Assembly (NCBI RefSeq): GCF_900112675.1
Contig: NZ_FOMQ01000004.1
Coordinates: forward strand, 186,001 to 250,000
From: Paracidovorax konjaci
Lineage (GTDB): Bacteria > Pseudomonadota > Gammaproteobacteria > Burkholderiales > Burkholderiaceae_C
Reading direction: 5' to 3'
DNA: 64,000 nt
Shown here one piece after another: positions 27,672 to 37,059 of this stretch. Made by a program: the position numbers and the translations under genes. Position 1 is the first letter of the stretch, and every line of letters begins with the position of its first letter. The notes beneath the pieces were generated by a model. The model saw only the letters and a program-made list of their open reading frames with translations, had not been told where the DNA came from and searched no databases.

Positions 27672-28584
27672 GAATGAAGGCAAGCTGGATCCAACGGCGC
27701 CGCACCGGATCGGCATCGATGTCGGCGGCACGAAGATCGAAGGCATCGTACTTGACGATGGTGGACAGGAATGTGAGCGATTGCGCTGTGCCACGCCGGT
27801 GCAGGAGGGCTACGAGGCCGTCGTCGAATGCATCGCCAGCCTGTATGAATCCCTGGCGGAGCGTGTGGGCCAAGGCACGCACACCCTCGGAATCGGAACG
27901 CCGGGATCGATTTCACCCGCTACGCAGCTTCTGCGGAACTGCAACGCCACGGCACTCAACGGTCGCCCGTTGCGCCAGGACCTGGAGGCTCGCATCGGCC
28001 GGCCATTCGCGATGGTCAACGATGCCAATTGTTTTGCGCTGGCGGAGAGCCGAATGGGTGCGGCTGCGCAAAGCCAGGAGGTGCTGGGCATCGTGCTCGG
28101 TACCGGCGTGGGGGCGGGCGTGGTCGTGCAGGGGCGGCTCATGGAAGGACGCAACGGCATCGCGGGTGAGTGGGGGCACATGGTGCTGGACCCCCTGGGA
28201 CCACCCTGCTACTGCGGGCGCAGAGGGTGCGTGGAGCGCTACCTGAGTGGTCCCGCATTGGCGCAGGCCTACACCCAGGCGACAGGCGCGGACATGGACG
28301 CGGCCGGGATCGTCGGCCGGGCCCGTGCCGGCGAAGGCGCTGCGGCCGCCGTGTTGGATCGGTTCCTCGACCGGTTCGCTGAGGCGGTGGCCAATGTCGT
28401 CGCCGTGCTGGATCCGCAGGCCATCGTGATCGGCGGAGGGCTGGCGAGTATCGATGAGCTCTATACGGAGGGTGTGAGGCGGCTGCACCAGAGGGTCTTC
28501 TGCGATGCCTACACGACGCCGGTGCTGCGCAACCGGTTGGGAAACGCGGCCGGCGTATTCGGCGCTGCAATGGTGGGAATCTGA
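27670..28584 (+). CDS. ROK-family sugar/cyclitol kinase
   Basis: A 304-residue ROK protein. The ATP-binding DxGxT is IGIDVGGTKIEG at residues ~14-25. A catalytic Asp lies in VNDANCFALAE, and the ROK zinc site follows: GEWGHMVLDP then CYCGRRGCVERYLSG. The usual substrate is a hexose such as glucose or N-acetylmannosamine, but ROK kinases (AcbM of acarbose, ValC of validamycin) also phosphorylate C7-cyclitols, which fits its place beside an EEVS-like cyclase. Divergent from and start-overlapping with the LysR gene. The PfkB kinase follows 1 bp after the stop. Confidence 0.85.
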   Translation: MNEGKLDPTAPHRIGIDVGGTKIEGIVLDDGGQECERLRCATPVQEGYEAVVECIASLYESLAERVGQGTHTLGIGTPGSISPATQLLRNCNATALNGRPLRQDLEARIGRPFAMVNDANCFALAESRMGAAAQSQEVLGIVLGTGVGAGVVVQGRLMEGRNGIAGEWGHMVLDPLGPPCYCGRRGCVERYLSGPALAQAYTQATGADMDAAGIVGRARAGEGAAAAVLDRFLDRFAEAVANVVAVLDPQAIVIGGGLASIDELYTEGVRRLHQRVFCDAYTTPVLRNRLGNAAGVFGAAMVGI

Positions 28585-28585
28585 C

Positions 28586-29509
28586 ATGCAGGTCACCGCT
28601 ATCGGAGGTGCGACGATCGACGTCATCGTTGCAGGCGCGTCGCTCGGCAGCGAAGCCCGTGCCAAGCAGGATGTCGAATCGATCACCATGGGCGTGGGTG
28701 GCGGCGCGGTAAATGCCAGCCTGGCCTGCCAGGCATGCGAGGCCCGCGTTCGCATCGTGTGCGCGGTGGGCGGCGATGCAGAAGGAGAGTGGCTGCGCTC
28801 TGCGCTGGCCAAGGAAGGCATCGATCTTTCGCTGGTCCAGTCGGTGGGGGGGCAGCCGACGGGAAGGGCGGTGATCCATCTCGGTGCGGATGCCGAAGCC
28901 CAGGTGTTCGCCCAGCGCGGGGCCAGCACAGGGGTTGCGCCCGCCCGCGCACTGGAAGCCATCGGGCAATCCGATCTGCTCTATGTGACAGCGCTGTCGG
29001 CGCAGGCCGAGGCAGAGTTCGATAGTGCTTTGGAGCGCCTGGCTGTCAGGCTCCCACGTTTGGCAATCAATCCCGGAATGCGCCAGATCGAATCGCGCAG
29101 CCCTGCCCTGGAGCGGCTGATTATGCGGGCCGATCTGGTCAGCATGAACGAGCAGGAAGCTCGGCGATGGTCTGCACAGCGGGGGGGCCGCCTGCCCGAT
29201 GACCCCCTTGCCGATGGCTCGGCCTGGATGGCGGGCATGCTGCCGCGGCAAGCGCAGTCGTTGCTGGTGACTCTGGGGGCGCAGGGCGCCGTGCTGTACG
29301 ACAACAGGTGCGTCCATCGCATCGATGCCCGGAAGGTATCCGTGCGTTCCACCCTGGGCGCGGGGGATGCTTTCGGCGCGACGTTCGCGTGCCGGTGGGC
29401 GGCTGGCCAGCCCATCCGCGAGGCGCTGGAGGCAGCGCGGGCCTACTGTGCCCAGGTGCTGCAGGTGCCTGCTGCCAACTTGGCGGGGCGGCCTCCTGCG
29501 GCGCCATAG
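28586..29509 (+). CDS. PfkB-family carbohydrate kinase
   Basis: A 307-residue ribokinase-fold protein. The N-terminal GG motif is VTMGVGGGAVNASLACQA-like (here ITMGVGGGAVNASL), and the C-terminal signature TLGAGDAFGATFACRW has the catalytic Asp. Substrates of the family include ribose, fructose-6-P, KDG, inositol and nucleosides. It has only a 1-bp gap to the ROK gene, so the two kinases act in one pathway or on sequential positions of one substrate. A promoter for the next operon follows 70 bp downstream. Confidence 0.8.
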   Translation: MQVTAIGGATIDVIVAGASLGSEARAKQDVESITMGVGGGAVNASLACQACEARVRIVCAVGGDAEGEWLRSALAKEGIDLSLVQSVGGQPTGRAVIHLGADAEAQVFAQRGASTGVAPARALEAIGQSDLLYVTALSAQAEAEFDSALERLAVRLPRLAINPGMRQIESRSPALERLIMRADLVSMNEQEARRWSAQRGGRLPDDPLADGSAWMAGMLPRQAQSLLVTLGAQGAVLYDNRCVHRIDARKVSVRSTLGAGDAFGATFACRWAAGQPIREALEAARAYCAQVLQVPAANLAGRPPAAP

Positions 29510-29581
29510 GCGGCACGCGTCAGCTTTCGCCAAGGGCCGACCACCAGGTGCTTTCCCGAAGAACATGCACCCACCAAATGG

Positions 29582-29610
29582 TTGACATCTAAACGATTGA
29601 CTTCTAAAGT
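29582..29610 (+). promoter_or_regulatory. Sigma70-like promoter with direct-repeat operator before the anthranilate operon
   Basis: A perfect -35 TTGACA (29582-29587), 17-bp spacer and -10 TAAAGT (29605-29610) precede the monooxygenase gene start at 29647. The same stretch holds two direct repeats, TTGACATCTAAA (29582-29593) and TTGACTTCTAAA (29597-29608), with a 15-bp period overlapping both core elements. This is a natural site for repressor control, most plausibly by the MarR protein encoded in the operon. Confidence 0.6.
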
Positions 29611-29646
29611 TGTTTCCAGTCCCACTGGGTGTCGGAGACCTTTCGC

Positions 29647-31977
29647 ATGAAGATCGTTTGTATCGGCGGTGGCCCGGCGGGCCTGTATTTCGCTCTGCTC
29701 ATGAAGCAGCAGGATCCTGACCACGACATCACCGTGGTGGAGCGCAACAAGCCCTACGACACCTTTGGCTGGGGCGTGGTCTTTTCCGATGCCACGATGG
29801 ACAACATGCGCGCGTGGGACCGCGAAACCGCCGAAGAAATCCAGGAAGCCTTCAACCATTGGGATGACATCGAACTGCGCTTCAAGGGCCGCTCGATCCG
29901 CTCGGGCGGCCATGGTTTCGTGGGAATCGGTCGAAAGAAGCTGCTGAACATCCTGCAGGCGCGCTGCGAGCGCCTTGGGGTGAAGCTGGTGTTCAACACC
30001 GAGGTGGCATCGGACGAGGATTTTCCGGATGCCGATCTGATCATTGCCAGCGACGGTGTCAATTCCCGCATCAGGACACGGTATGCCGAGAGCTTCCAGC
30101 CCGACATCGTCACGCGTCCCAACCGCTACATCTGGCTGGGAACGCACAAGCTGTTCGATGCCTTCACCTTCGATTTCCAGCGCACGGAGCATGGCTGGTT
30201 TCAGGCGCATATCTACAAATTCGACGACCAGACCACGACCTTCATCGTCGAATGCCCGGAGGCTGTCTGGAAGGCGCATGGCCTGGATCGGGCAGACCAG
30301 GACCAGTCTGTCGCGTTCTGCGAGCGGGTCTTCGCAGAGAGCTTGCAGGGTGCGCCGCTCATGGCCAATGCGCGCCATCTGCGCGGATCCGCATGGCTCA
30401 ATTTCCAGCGGGTGGTCTGCGCGCAATGGTGGCTGAAGAACCGTCCGGGAGCGCATGTGGTGCTCATTGGAGATGCCGTGCACACGGCGCATTTCGCCAT
30501 CGGATCGGGAACCAAGCTCGCCATCGAAGATGCCATCGAGCTGGCGCGGCAGTTCAAGCGGTCGGGCTCCCGCCGGGAGAATATCCCAGGCGTGCTGGCT
30601 GCCTACCAGGAACTGCGGCGTATCGAGACACTGCGCATCCAGAATGCCGCGTGGAATGCGATGGAATGGTTCGAAGTGTGCGGAGAGCGCTACTGCGACC
30701 AACTGGAGCCCGAGCAGTTCATGTATTCGATGCTCACGCGCAGCCAACGCATCAGCCATGAAAACCTGCGTTTGCGTGACAGCGCCTGGCTCGAAGGCTA
30801 CGAGAACTGGTTCGCGGGACGCGCAGGTGTCGACGCTCCACAGGGCGGCAAGCCTCCGCCACCGATGTTCACGCCCTACACCGTGCGGGGCGTGACCCTG
30901 AAGAACCGCATCGTGGTCTCGCCCATGGCACAGTATTCCGCGAGCGACGGACTGGTCGGCGACTACCACCTCGTGCACCTGGGCGCACGCGCCATGGGAG
31001 GCGCTGCTTTGGTGTTCGCCGAGATGGCCTGTGTGAGCGCCGACGGGCGCATCACGCCTGGCTGCCCGGGGCTTTACCGGCCTGAACATACCGCCGCTTT
31101 CCGGCGCATTGCGCAGTGGATCCATGCGCATACGGACGCGAAGTTCGGCATCCAGATCGGCCACGCAGGCGCGAAAGCATCCACCCGCGTCGCGTGGGAG
31201 GGTATCGACCAACCGCTGGCGAACGGTAACTGGCCGATCGTTTCCGCATCGTCCCAGCAGTATCTGGAGGGTGTGAGCCAGGTCGCCCGGGAAATGACGC
31301 ACGCCGACATGGAGGCGATCCAAGCGCAGTTCGTGCAGGCGGCAAAGGCTGCGGCGGACGCCGGCGCGGACTGGCTCGAACTCCACTGTGCGCACGGCTA
31401 TCTGCTGTCGAGCTTCATCTCGCCGCTGACCAACCGGCGTGCCGACGCGTACGGCGGCTCGCTGGAGAACCGTTTGCGCTATCCCCTGGAAGTGTTTGCT
31501 GCGGTGCGCTCGGTGTGGCCGCAGGACAAACCCCTGTCCGTGCGCATCTCCGCGCATGACTGGGTGGAAGGTGGGATCACCCCGCAGGATGCCGTGGAGG
31601 TTGCGCGGGCCTTCAAGGCGGCAGGTGCGGACATGATCGACTGCTCATCTGGTCAGGTGAGCAAGCGCGAAAAGCCGGTGTATGGCCGCATGTTCCAGAC
31701 GCCGTTTTCGGACCGTATCCGGCAAGAGGCCGGTATTCCCACCATCGCCGTCGGGGCGATCAGCGAGGCTGACCATGCCAACAGCATCCTGGCGGCAGGG
31801 CGAGCGGATCTGTGTGCGGTCGCCCGCCCGCACCTGGCCAATCCGGCGTGGACACTGACCGAAGCGGCTCGCATCGGTTACAAGGCCGTGCACTGGCCGC
31901 CGCAGTACCGGTCGGGCAAGCAGCAGCTGGAGGCGCATTTCGAGCGTGAGAAAGCGATGCAGGCGGAAAGGGGTTGA
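29647..31977 (+). CDS. 2-Aminobenzoyl-CoA monooxygenase/reductase (fused flavoprotein)
   Basis: A 776-residue (about 87 kDa) fusion. The N-terminal ~395 residues are an FAD aromatic hydroxylase ([33 protein letters not shown]). From ~406 on it is an old-yellow-enzyme-type FMN reductase ([38 protein letters not shown]). This exact fusion is known as the anthraniloyl-CoA monooxygenase/reductase (EC 1.14.13.40) of Azoarcus evansii. It hydroxylates and dearomatises 2-aminobenzoyl-CoA to 2-amino-5-oxocyclohex-1-enecarbonyl-CoA. ATG 29647 is preceded by GGAG at 9 bases; an in-frame GTG at 29629 is less likely. Confidence 0.92.
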   Translation: MKIVCIGGGPAGLYFALLMKQQDPDHDITVVERNKPYDTFGWGVVFSDATMDNMRAWDRETAEEIQEAFNHWDDIELRFKGRSIRSGGHGFVGIGRKKLLNILQARCERLGVKLVFNTEVASDEDFPDADLIIASDGVNSRIRTRYAESFQPDIVTRPNRYIWLGTHKLFDAFTFDFQRTEHGWFQAHIYKFDDQTTTFIVECPEAVWKAHGLDRADQDQSVAFCERVFAESLQGAPLMANARHLRGSAWLNFQRVVCAQWWLKNRPGAHVVLIGDAVHTAHFAIGSGTKLAIEDAIELARQFKRSGSRRENIPGVLAAYQELRRIETLRIQNAAWNAMEWFEVCGERYCDQLEPEQFMYSMLTRSQRISHENLRLRDSAWLEGYENWFAGRAGVDAPQGGKPPPPMFTPYTVRGVTLKNRIVVSPMAQYSASDGLVGDYHLVHLGARAMGGAALVFAEMACVSADGRITPGCPGLYRPEHTAAFRRIAQWIHAHTDAKFGIQIGHAGAKASTRVAWEGIDQPLANGNWPIVSASSQQYLEGVSQVAREMTHADMEAIQAQFVQAAKAAADAGADWLELHCAHGYLLSSFISPLTNRRADAYGGSLENRLRYPLEVFAAVRSVWPQDKPLSVRISAHDWVEGGITPQDAVEVARAFKAAGADMIDCSSGQVSKREKPVYGRMFQTPFSDRIRQEAGIPTIAVGAISEADHANSILAAGRADLCAVARPHLANPAWTLTEAARIGYKAVHWPPQYRSGKQQLEAHFEREKAMQAERG

Positions 31978-31980
31978 TGC

Positions 31981-32745
31981 ATGGACTCTTCCATACGCCA
32001 TGCATTGGTCACGGGCGGTAGCCGTGGCATCGGCGCCGCCATCGCGCTCCGCCTCGTGCGGGAAGGCATGCATGTGACGGTGCTGGGACGGGATCTGCAG
32101 GCCTTGCTGGCGTTTTGTGCGGCCGACGGAGGTCGGCTGCACGGTGTTTCCGCCGATGTGGCCGACGCGCAGCAGGTTGCCCAGGCATTCGACGAGGCGC
32201 GTTCCCGCTTCGGGCCGGTGCAGGTGCTCGTCAACAACGCAGGGCAAGCGGAAAGCGCGCCGTTCCTCAAAACCGATGCGGCCCTCTGGCAGCGCATGAT
32301 GGATGTGAATCTCACGGGCACGATGCTCTGCACCCAGGCGGCCCTCCCGGGAATGCTGTCCGCCGGGTGGGGGCGCATCGTCAATGTTGCGAGCACGGCG
32401 GGGCAGGTGGGCTATGCCTATGTGGCCGCCTATTGCGCTGCCAAGCACGGGGTGATCGGCCTCACCCGGGCCTTGGCACTGGAGATGGCCGCCAAGGGGG
32501 TGACAGTCAATGCCGTGTGCCCAGGCTACACCGATACCGACATCGTCCGCCAGAGCGTGGCGCGCATCGTCGCCAAGACCGGCCGCAGCGCGCAAGAGGC
32601 GCAGGAGGGGTTCGTCCGCAGCAATCCGCAGCGCCGCCTCGTGGCGCCTGACGAGGTGGCCGACGCCGTTGCCTGGCTGTGCACCGATGGCGCGCGCGCC
32701 GTGAACGGGCAATCCCTCTCCGTCAGTGGCGGCGAGGTCATGTAA
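31981..32745 (+). CDS. SDR-family 3-hydroxyacyl-CoA dehydrogenase-like enzyme
   Basis: A 254-residue classical SDR. HALVTGGSRGIGAAIALRLV binds the cofactor, VLVNNAGQAES is the structural motif, and catalytic Y and K lie in VAAYCAAKHGVIG with the Ser in NVASTAG. It starts 3 bp after the monooxygenase/reductase stop. In this pathway it most plausibly oxidises a 3-hydroxyacyl-CoA ring or chain intermediate during the beta-oxidation-like steps; this is inferred from position. Confidence 0.85.
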   Translation: MDSSIRHALVTGGSRGIGAAIALRLVREGMHVTVLGRDLQALLAFCAADGGRLHGVSADVADAQQVAQAFDEARSRFGPVQVLVNNAGQAESAPFLKTDAALWQRMMDVNLTGTMLCTQAALPGMLSAGWGRIVNVASTAGQVGYAYVAAYCAAKHGVIGLTRALALEMAAKGVTVNAVCPGYTDTDIVRQSVARIVAKTGRSAQEAQEGFVRSNPQRRLVAPDEVADAVAWLCTDGARAVNGQSLSVSGGEVM

Positions 32746-32773
32746 CCGCAAAAGGAAAAAGGAGCACATCCCC

Positions 32774-33346
32774 ATGGCAAGCCGCTCCCAGAGCTTCCGG
32801 CTCGTGCAGTCGCTCGGCGACGAGCACATCGGCCTGGAGGCGCGCGCCCAGGCAGACGACCATCTGGATACCAAGATCTGGCTTCGGTTGCTGGCCTGCA
32901 GCACGCAGATCGAACAGCAGATCCGGCAATGGCTGCGCACGCGATTCGACACGACCTTGCCGCGCTTCGATTATTTGGCGCAGCTCGACCGCCACCCTGA
33001 TGGACTGCGAATGAACGTGCTGTCGCGCTACCTCATGGTCACGGGCGGCAACGTGACCGGCCTGACCGACCAACTGGTCAAGGAAGGGTTGGTCGAGCGC
33101 AACGAGGACCAGGAAGACCGGCGTTCCTGGCGCGTACGGCTGACGGACAAAGGGCGGACCGAGTTCACCGTCATGGCGCAGGAACATGAGCACTGGCTCA
33201 CCGGACTCTTTGCCGGATTGCCCGGGCCGAGCAAGGAAGCCCTTTATGAACACCTCGGCCATCTGCGCGTGCACCTGGTGCAGAGCCAGCGTGAGCCCGG
33301 TAGCCCCCCAGCCGAAGCCCCGATGAGAAAGAAACCCACGCCATGA
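32774..33346 (+). CDS. MarR-family regulator of the anthranilate cluster
   Basis: A 190-residue MarR protein: winged helix ...[20 protein letters not shown] then [26 protein letters not shown], where the DxRxxxVxLT beta-wing is diagnostic. A GGAG element lies before the ATG. A MarR regulator is also part of the A. evansii anthranilate cluster; such repressors usually respond to the aryl-CoA or free aromatic acid. Stop overlaps the enoyl-CoA hydratase ATG (ATGA). Confidence 0.88.
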   Translation: MASRSQSFRLVQSLGDEHIGLEARAQADDHLDTKIWLRLLACSTQIEQQIRQWLRTRFDTTLPRFDYLAQLDRHPDGLRMNVLSRYLMVTGGNVTGLTDQLVKEGLVERNEDQEDRRSWRVRLTDKGRTEFTVMAQEHEHWLTGLFAGLPGPSKEALYEHLGHLRVHLVQSQREPGSPPAEAPMRKKPTP

Positions 33347-34197
33347 CAGCACACCGCATCGACCCCCAGCTCCTTGCCGGCAACCGGCGGCCGCTCTCTG
33401 GCTACGAACCCCGGCATTTCCTGTGGCATGTGGAAGGCGGCGTTGCCACCGTCACGCTCGATCGGCCAGAGCGCAAGAACCCGTTGACGTTCGACAGCTA
33501 TGCCGAACTGCGGGAGCTCTTTCACCAACTCCGCTGGGCGGACGATGTCCGCGCCGTGGTGTTGACCGGCGCTGGGGGCAATTTCTGCTCCGGTGGCGAT
33601 GTGCACGAAATCATCGGCCCGCTCATCCAGCTGCGCGTTCCCGAACTGCTCATGTTCACTCGCATGACGGGTGATCTGGTGAAGACCATGCGCGCTTGCC
33701 CGCAGCCCATCGTGGCTGCCGTGGACGGGATATGCGCGGGGGCCGGCGCCATCATTGCCATGGCGTCCGACCTGCGGCTCGGCACCTCTCGCAGCAAGAC
33801 CGCCTTCCTGTTCAACCGCGTGGGCCTGGCCGGCTGCGACATGGGAGCGTGCGCCATGCTGCCGCGGATTGTCGGACAGGGACGGGCGAGCGAATTGCTC
33901 TACACCGGACGCAGCCTGGGAGGAGAGGAGGGCGAACGGTGGGGATTCTTCAACCGCCTTGCCTCTCCGGAGACGCTGTTGGCCGAAGCGCAGGCATTGG
34001 CGGGCCAACTGGCCGAGGGACCGAGTTTCGCCAATGGCATCACGAAGACCATGTTGCACCAGGAATGGGCCATGACGATCGATCAGGCCATCGAGTCCGA
34101 GGCCCAGGCCCAGGCGATCTGCATGCTGACGGAAGACTTCTCGCGTGCATACCACGCGTTTGTCGCCAAGCAAAAGCCGCGTTTCGAGGGGAACTGA
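33343..34197 (+). CDS. Enoyl-CoA hydratase/isomerase of the anthranilate pathway
   Basis: A 284-residue crotonase-fold protein: [20 protein letters not shown], oxyanion-hole [13 protein letters not shown] and [21 protein letters not shown]. The usual catalytic Glu region is [20 protein letters not shown], so Asp or Cys replaces one typical Glu, which suggests a specialised lyase or hydratase. It is coupled to the MarR gene upstream, and the acyl-CoA dehydrogenase starts 2 bp downstream. Likely acts on alicyclic CoA intermediates formed after dearomatisation. Confidence 0.85.
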   Translation: MTAHRIDPQLLAGNRRPLSGYEPRHFLWHVEGGVATVTLDRPERKNPLTFDSYAELRELFHQLRWADDVRAVVLTGAGGNFCSGGDVHEIIGPLIQLRVPELLMFTRMTGDLVKTMRACPQPIVAAVDGICAGAGAIIAMASDLRLGTSRSKTAFLFNRVGLAGCDMGACAMLPRIVGQGRASELLYTGRSLGGEEGERWGFFNRLASPETLLAEAQALAGQLAEGPSFANGITKTMLHQEWAMTIDQAIESEAQAQAICMLTEDFSRAYHAFVAKQKPRFEGN

Positions 34198-34198
34198 A

Positions 34199-35347
34199 AT
34201 GGCTGACATGACCTACCTCGACTGGCCGTTCTTCGAGCCCAGGCATGCCGAACTCGCGCGGCGCCTGGACGCCTGGGCCGGTGCGCACCTGTCGGCGGAC
34301 CATGGTGCCGATGTGGACTCGGAATGCCGCGCACTGGTGCGGGCATTGGGCGAGGGCGGGTGGCTGCAGCATGCCGTGGGCGAATCGGCCCGTGCGATCG
34401 ACACCCGTGCCCTGTGCCTTATCCGCGAGACATTGGCACGCCATTCAGGCCTGGCGGACTTTGCCTTTGCCATGCAGGGACTGGGCAGCGGGGCGATCAG
34501 CCTGCACGGCACGCCCGAGCAGCGCGCCCGCTATCTCGCTCCCGTGGCGCGCGGAGAAGCCATCGCTGCCTTCGCCCTGTCCGAGCCCGAGGCGGGATCC
34601 GACGTGGCCGCCATGGCATGTTCCGCCCGTGCGGACGGGGACGGCTATGTGCTCGATGGCGAGAAGACCTGGATATCCAATGGCGGCATCGCCGACTTCT
34701 ATGTGGTGTTTGCGCGCACCGGCGAGACTCCGGGTTCGCGCGGCATCAGTGCATTCATCGTCGATGCGGACACGCCCGGCCTTGAGATCGCGGAGCGCAT
34801 CGACGTCATTGCACCGCATCCGCTTGCCCGGCTGAAATTCTCCCGCTGCCGCGTTTCTGCCGCGCAGCGAGTGGGTCTGCCGGCGGAAGGTTTCAAGGTG
34901 GCCATGCGCACGCTGGATGTGTTCAGGACGTCGGTGGCCGCTGCAGCCCTGGGCTTCGCGCGAAGGGCGCTGGATGAAGCACTTGCACGGGCCACCACGC
35001 GCAAGATGTTCGGCGGTGTGCTGGCCGACTTCCAGCTCACGCAAGCGAAGCTGGCGCAGATGGCCACGTCTGTCGACAGTGCGGCGCTGCTCACCTACCG
35101 CGCCGCATGGTTGCGCGACCAGGGCAGGAACGTGACCCGCGAGGCGGCGATGGCCAAGATGACCGCGACAGAGAACGCGCAACAGGTCATCGATGCGGCC
35201 TTGCAGATGTTTGGCGGCCTGGGCGTGGTGAGCGGACAGGCGGTTGAAAAGCTCTACCGTGAAATCCGTGCGCTGCGCATCTACGAGGGTGCGACCGAAG
35301 TGCAGCAACTCATCATTGGGCGCGAACTGCTGAGGGCCGCGGCCTGA
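34199..35347 (+). CDS. Acyl-CoA dehydrogenase of the anthranilate pathway
   Basis: A 382-residue flavoprotein with the standard ACAD layout. [20 protein letters not shown] and [20 protein letters not shown] are the FAD/substrate signatures. [21 protein letters not shown] is the third-domain helix, and [17 protein letters not shown] holds the catalytic Glu near the C-terminus. It should introduce or remove a double bond in a CoA-bound alicyclic or open-chain intermediate, passing electrons to ETF. Very short spacing on both sides indicates one operon. Confidence 0.9.
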   Translation: MADMTYLDWPFFEPRHAELARRLDAWAGAHLSADHGADVDSECRALVRALGEGGWLQHAVGESARAIDTRALCLIRETLARHSGLADFAFAMQGLGSGAISLHGTPEQRARYLAPVARGEAIAAFALSEPEAGSDVAAMACSARADGDGYVLDGEKTWISNGGIADFYVVFARTGETPGSRGISAFIVDADTPGLEIAERIDVIAPHPLARLKFSRCRVSAAQRVGLPAEGFKVAMRTLDVFRTSVAAAALGFARRALDEALARATTRKMFGGVLADFQLTQAKLAQMATSVDSAALLTYRAAWLRDQGRNVTREAAMAKMTATENAQQVIDAALQMFGGLGVVSGQAVEKLYREIRALRIYEGATEVQQLIIGRELLRAAA

Positions 35348-35380
35348 AGCCCGGGCGCCGAAAAGCCAAGGGGATACGAC

Positions 35381-36997
35381 ATGCACGCCAGCGCCCATGT
35401 GGACACCTTCGCACGCGACAGGCTGCCGCCCTCCGCGCAGCAGCCGGACTACCTTTTCGATCTGCCTGGGCTGCAGTTCGCCGAGCGGCTCAACTGTGCC
35501 GATCCGTTGCTGGACGTGCACGTGCGCGAGGGGCGTGGCGCGCGCATCTGCATTCGCGCCCCGGGCCTGGTGTGGACCTATGCCGATCTACAGGAGAAGG
35601 CCCAGCGCATTGCCAACGTGCTGGTGAACGAAATGGGATTGCGGCCCGGCAACCGCGTACTGCTGCGAGCGCCGAACAATCCGATGCTCGCCGCCTGCTG
35701 GTTCGCCGTGATGAAGGCAGGGGGAATCGCCGTAGCGACCATGCCGCTGCTGCGGGCCAAGGAGCTGAAGGACATCATCGAGATCGGGCAGGTCACGCAT
35801 GCGCTCTGCGATGCCGTGTTGAGGGAAGAGTTGCAAATCGCCGGGCAGGCGGCCGGTTCGCATCTGGCCCAGGTGCGCTACTTCCACAGCGAGGGGCCGG
35901 ACGGGTTGGAAGCGGCCATGGCCCTGGCTTCGCCGCGTTTCGACAACGTCGACACGGCATCGGATGACTGCTGCCTCCTGGGCTTCACCTCGGGAACAAC
36001 TGGTGTGCCCAAGGCAACCATGCATTACCACCGCGATTTGCTGGCGATCTGCGTCTGCTGGCCGCGCCACGTGCTCAAGGCCAGTGCGGAGGATGTCTTC
36101 ATCGGCAGCCCACCGCTGGCCTTCACTTTCGGTCTCGGGGGGATGCTGTTGTTCCCGCTCCACATCGGCGCCTCGACGGTGCTGCTGGAGAAGGCGGGGC
36201 CATCGCAGTTGCTGCAGGGCATCCAGGATTTTCAGGCGACCGTGCTTTTTACGGCCCCCACCTCCTACCGTGCGCTGGCCGAAGAGGGCGCCTTGTTGCG
36301 GAGGACGCCGCTGCGCAAATGCGTGTCTGCCGGAGAGGCGTTGCCGGCTTCGACGCGGGCGCTGTGGAAAGAGGCCACGGGCATCGAACTGATCGATGGC
36401 ATCGGGGCTACCGAGATGCTGCACATCTTCATATCGCACAGCGAGGCCGATGCACGGCCAGGCGCCACCGGCAAACCTGTGCCCGGCTACCGTGCCAAGG
36501 TGGTGGACGAAGCGGGGCGTGAGGTGCCTCCGGGTACCGTCGGCCGGCTGGCCGTGCAGGGCCCCACCGGTTGCCGCTACCTTGCCGACGAGCGCCAGAA
36601 AGCGTATGTGCAGAACGGATGGAATCTCACCGGAGATGCCTACGTGATGGATGCCGACGGCTATTTCTTCTATCAGGCGCGCACGGACGACATGATCGTC
36701 TCCGCTGGCTACAACATCGCGGCTCCCGAGGTGGAAGATGCGCTCATGGCCCACCACGCCGTCGCGGAATGCGCCGTGATCGGCATTGCCGATGCCCGGC
36801 GTGGTCAGATCGTCAAGGCTTTCGTGGTGTTGCGGCCCGGAAACCCGGCAGATGAGTCCATGGCGGTCCAGTTGCAGGATTTCGTCAAGCAGACTGTCGC
36901 GCCCTACAAGTATCCGCGCGCCATCGAATTCATCGAACGGCTTCCGCGCACGCAGACGGGCAAGCTGCAGCGCTTTAAGCTACACCCACCCGAGTGA
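35381..36997 (+). CDS. abmG: 2-Aminobenzoate-CoA ligase (AMP-forming)
   Basis: A 538-residue ANL-superfamily ligase. The P-loop reads LLGFTSGTTGVPKATMHYH, the adenylation core has GIELIDGIGATEMLHIF, and the C-terminal lysine is in LPRTQTGKLQRFKL. The sequence belongs to the benzoate/2-aminobenzoate-CoA ligase branch. It activates anthranilate to 2-aminobenzoyl-CoA (EC 6.2.1.32), the substrate of the monooxygenase/reductase in this operon. Specificity for 2-aminobenzoate over benzoate is inferred from the operon. Confidence 0.88.
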   Translation: MHASAHVDTFARDRLPPSAQQPDYLFDLPGLQFAERLNCADPLLDVHVREGRGARICIRAPGLVWTYADLQEKAQRIANVLVNEMGLRPGNRVLLRAPNNPMLAACWFAVMKAGGIAVATMPLLRAKELKDIIEIGQVTHALCDAVLREELQIAGQAAGSHLAQVRYFHSEGPDGLEAAMALASPRFDNVDTASDDCCLLGFTSGTTGVPKATMHYHRDLLAICVCWPRHVLKASAEDVFIGSPPLAFTFGLGGMLLFPLHIGASTVLLEKAGPSQLLQGIQDFQATVLFTAPTSYRALAEEGALLRRTPLRKCVSAGEALPASTRALWKEATGIELIDGIGATEMLHIFISHSEADARPGATGKPVPGYRAKVVDEAGREVPPGTVGRLAVQGPTGCRYLADERQKAYVQNGWNLTGDAYVMDADGYFFYQARTDDMIVSAGYNIAAPEVEDALMAHHAVAECAVIGIADARRGQIVKAFVVLRPGNPADESMAVQLQDFVKQTVAPYKYPRAIEFIERLPRTQTGKLQRFKLHPPE

Positions 36998-37059
36998 GTC
37001 CGGCACGCTGCCGCCTCCGTTCCGAAACCCTGTCAATGCCATCGACCCAGGAGCCACCC

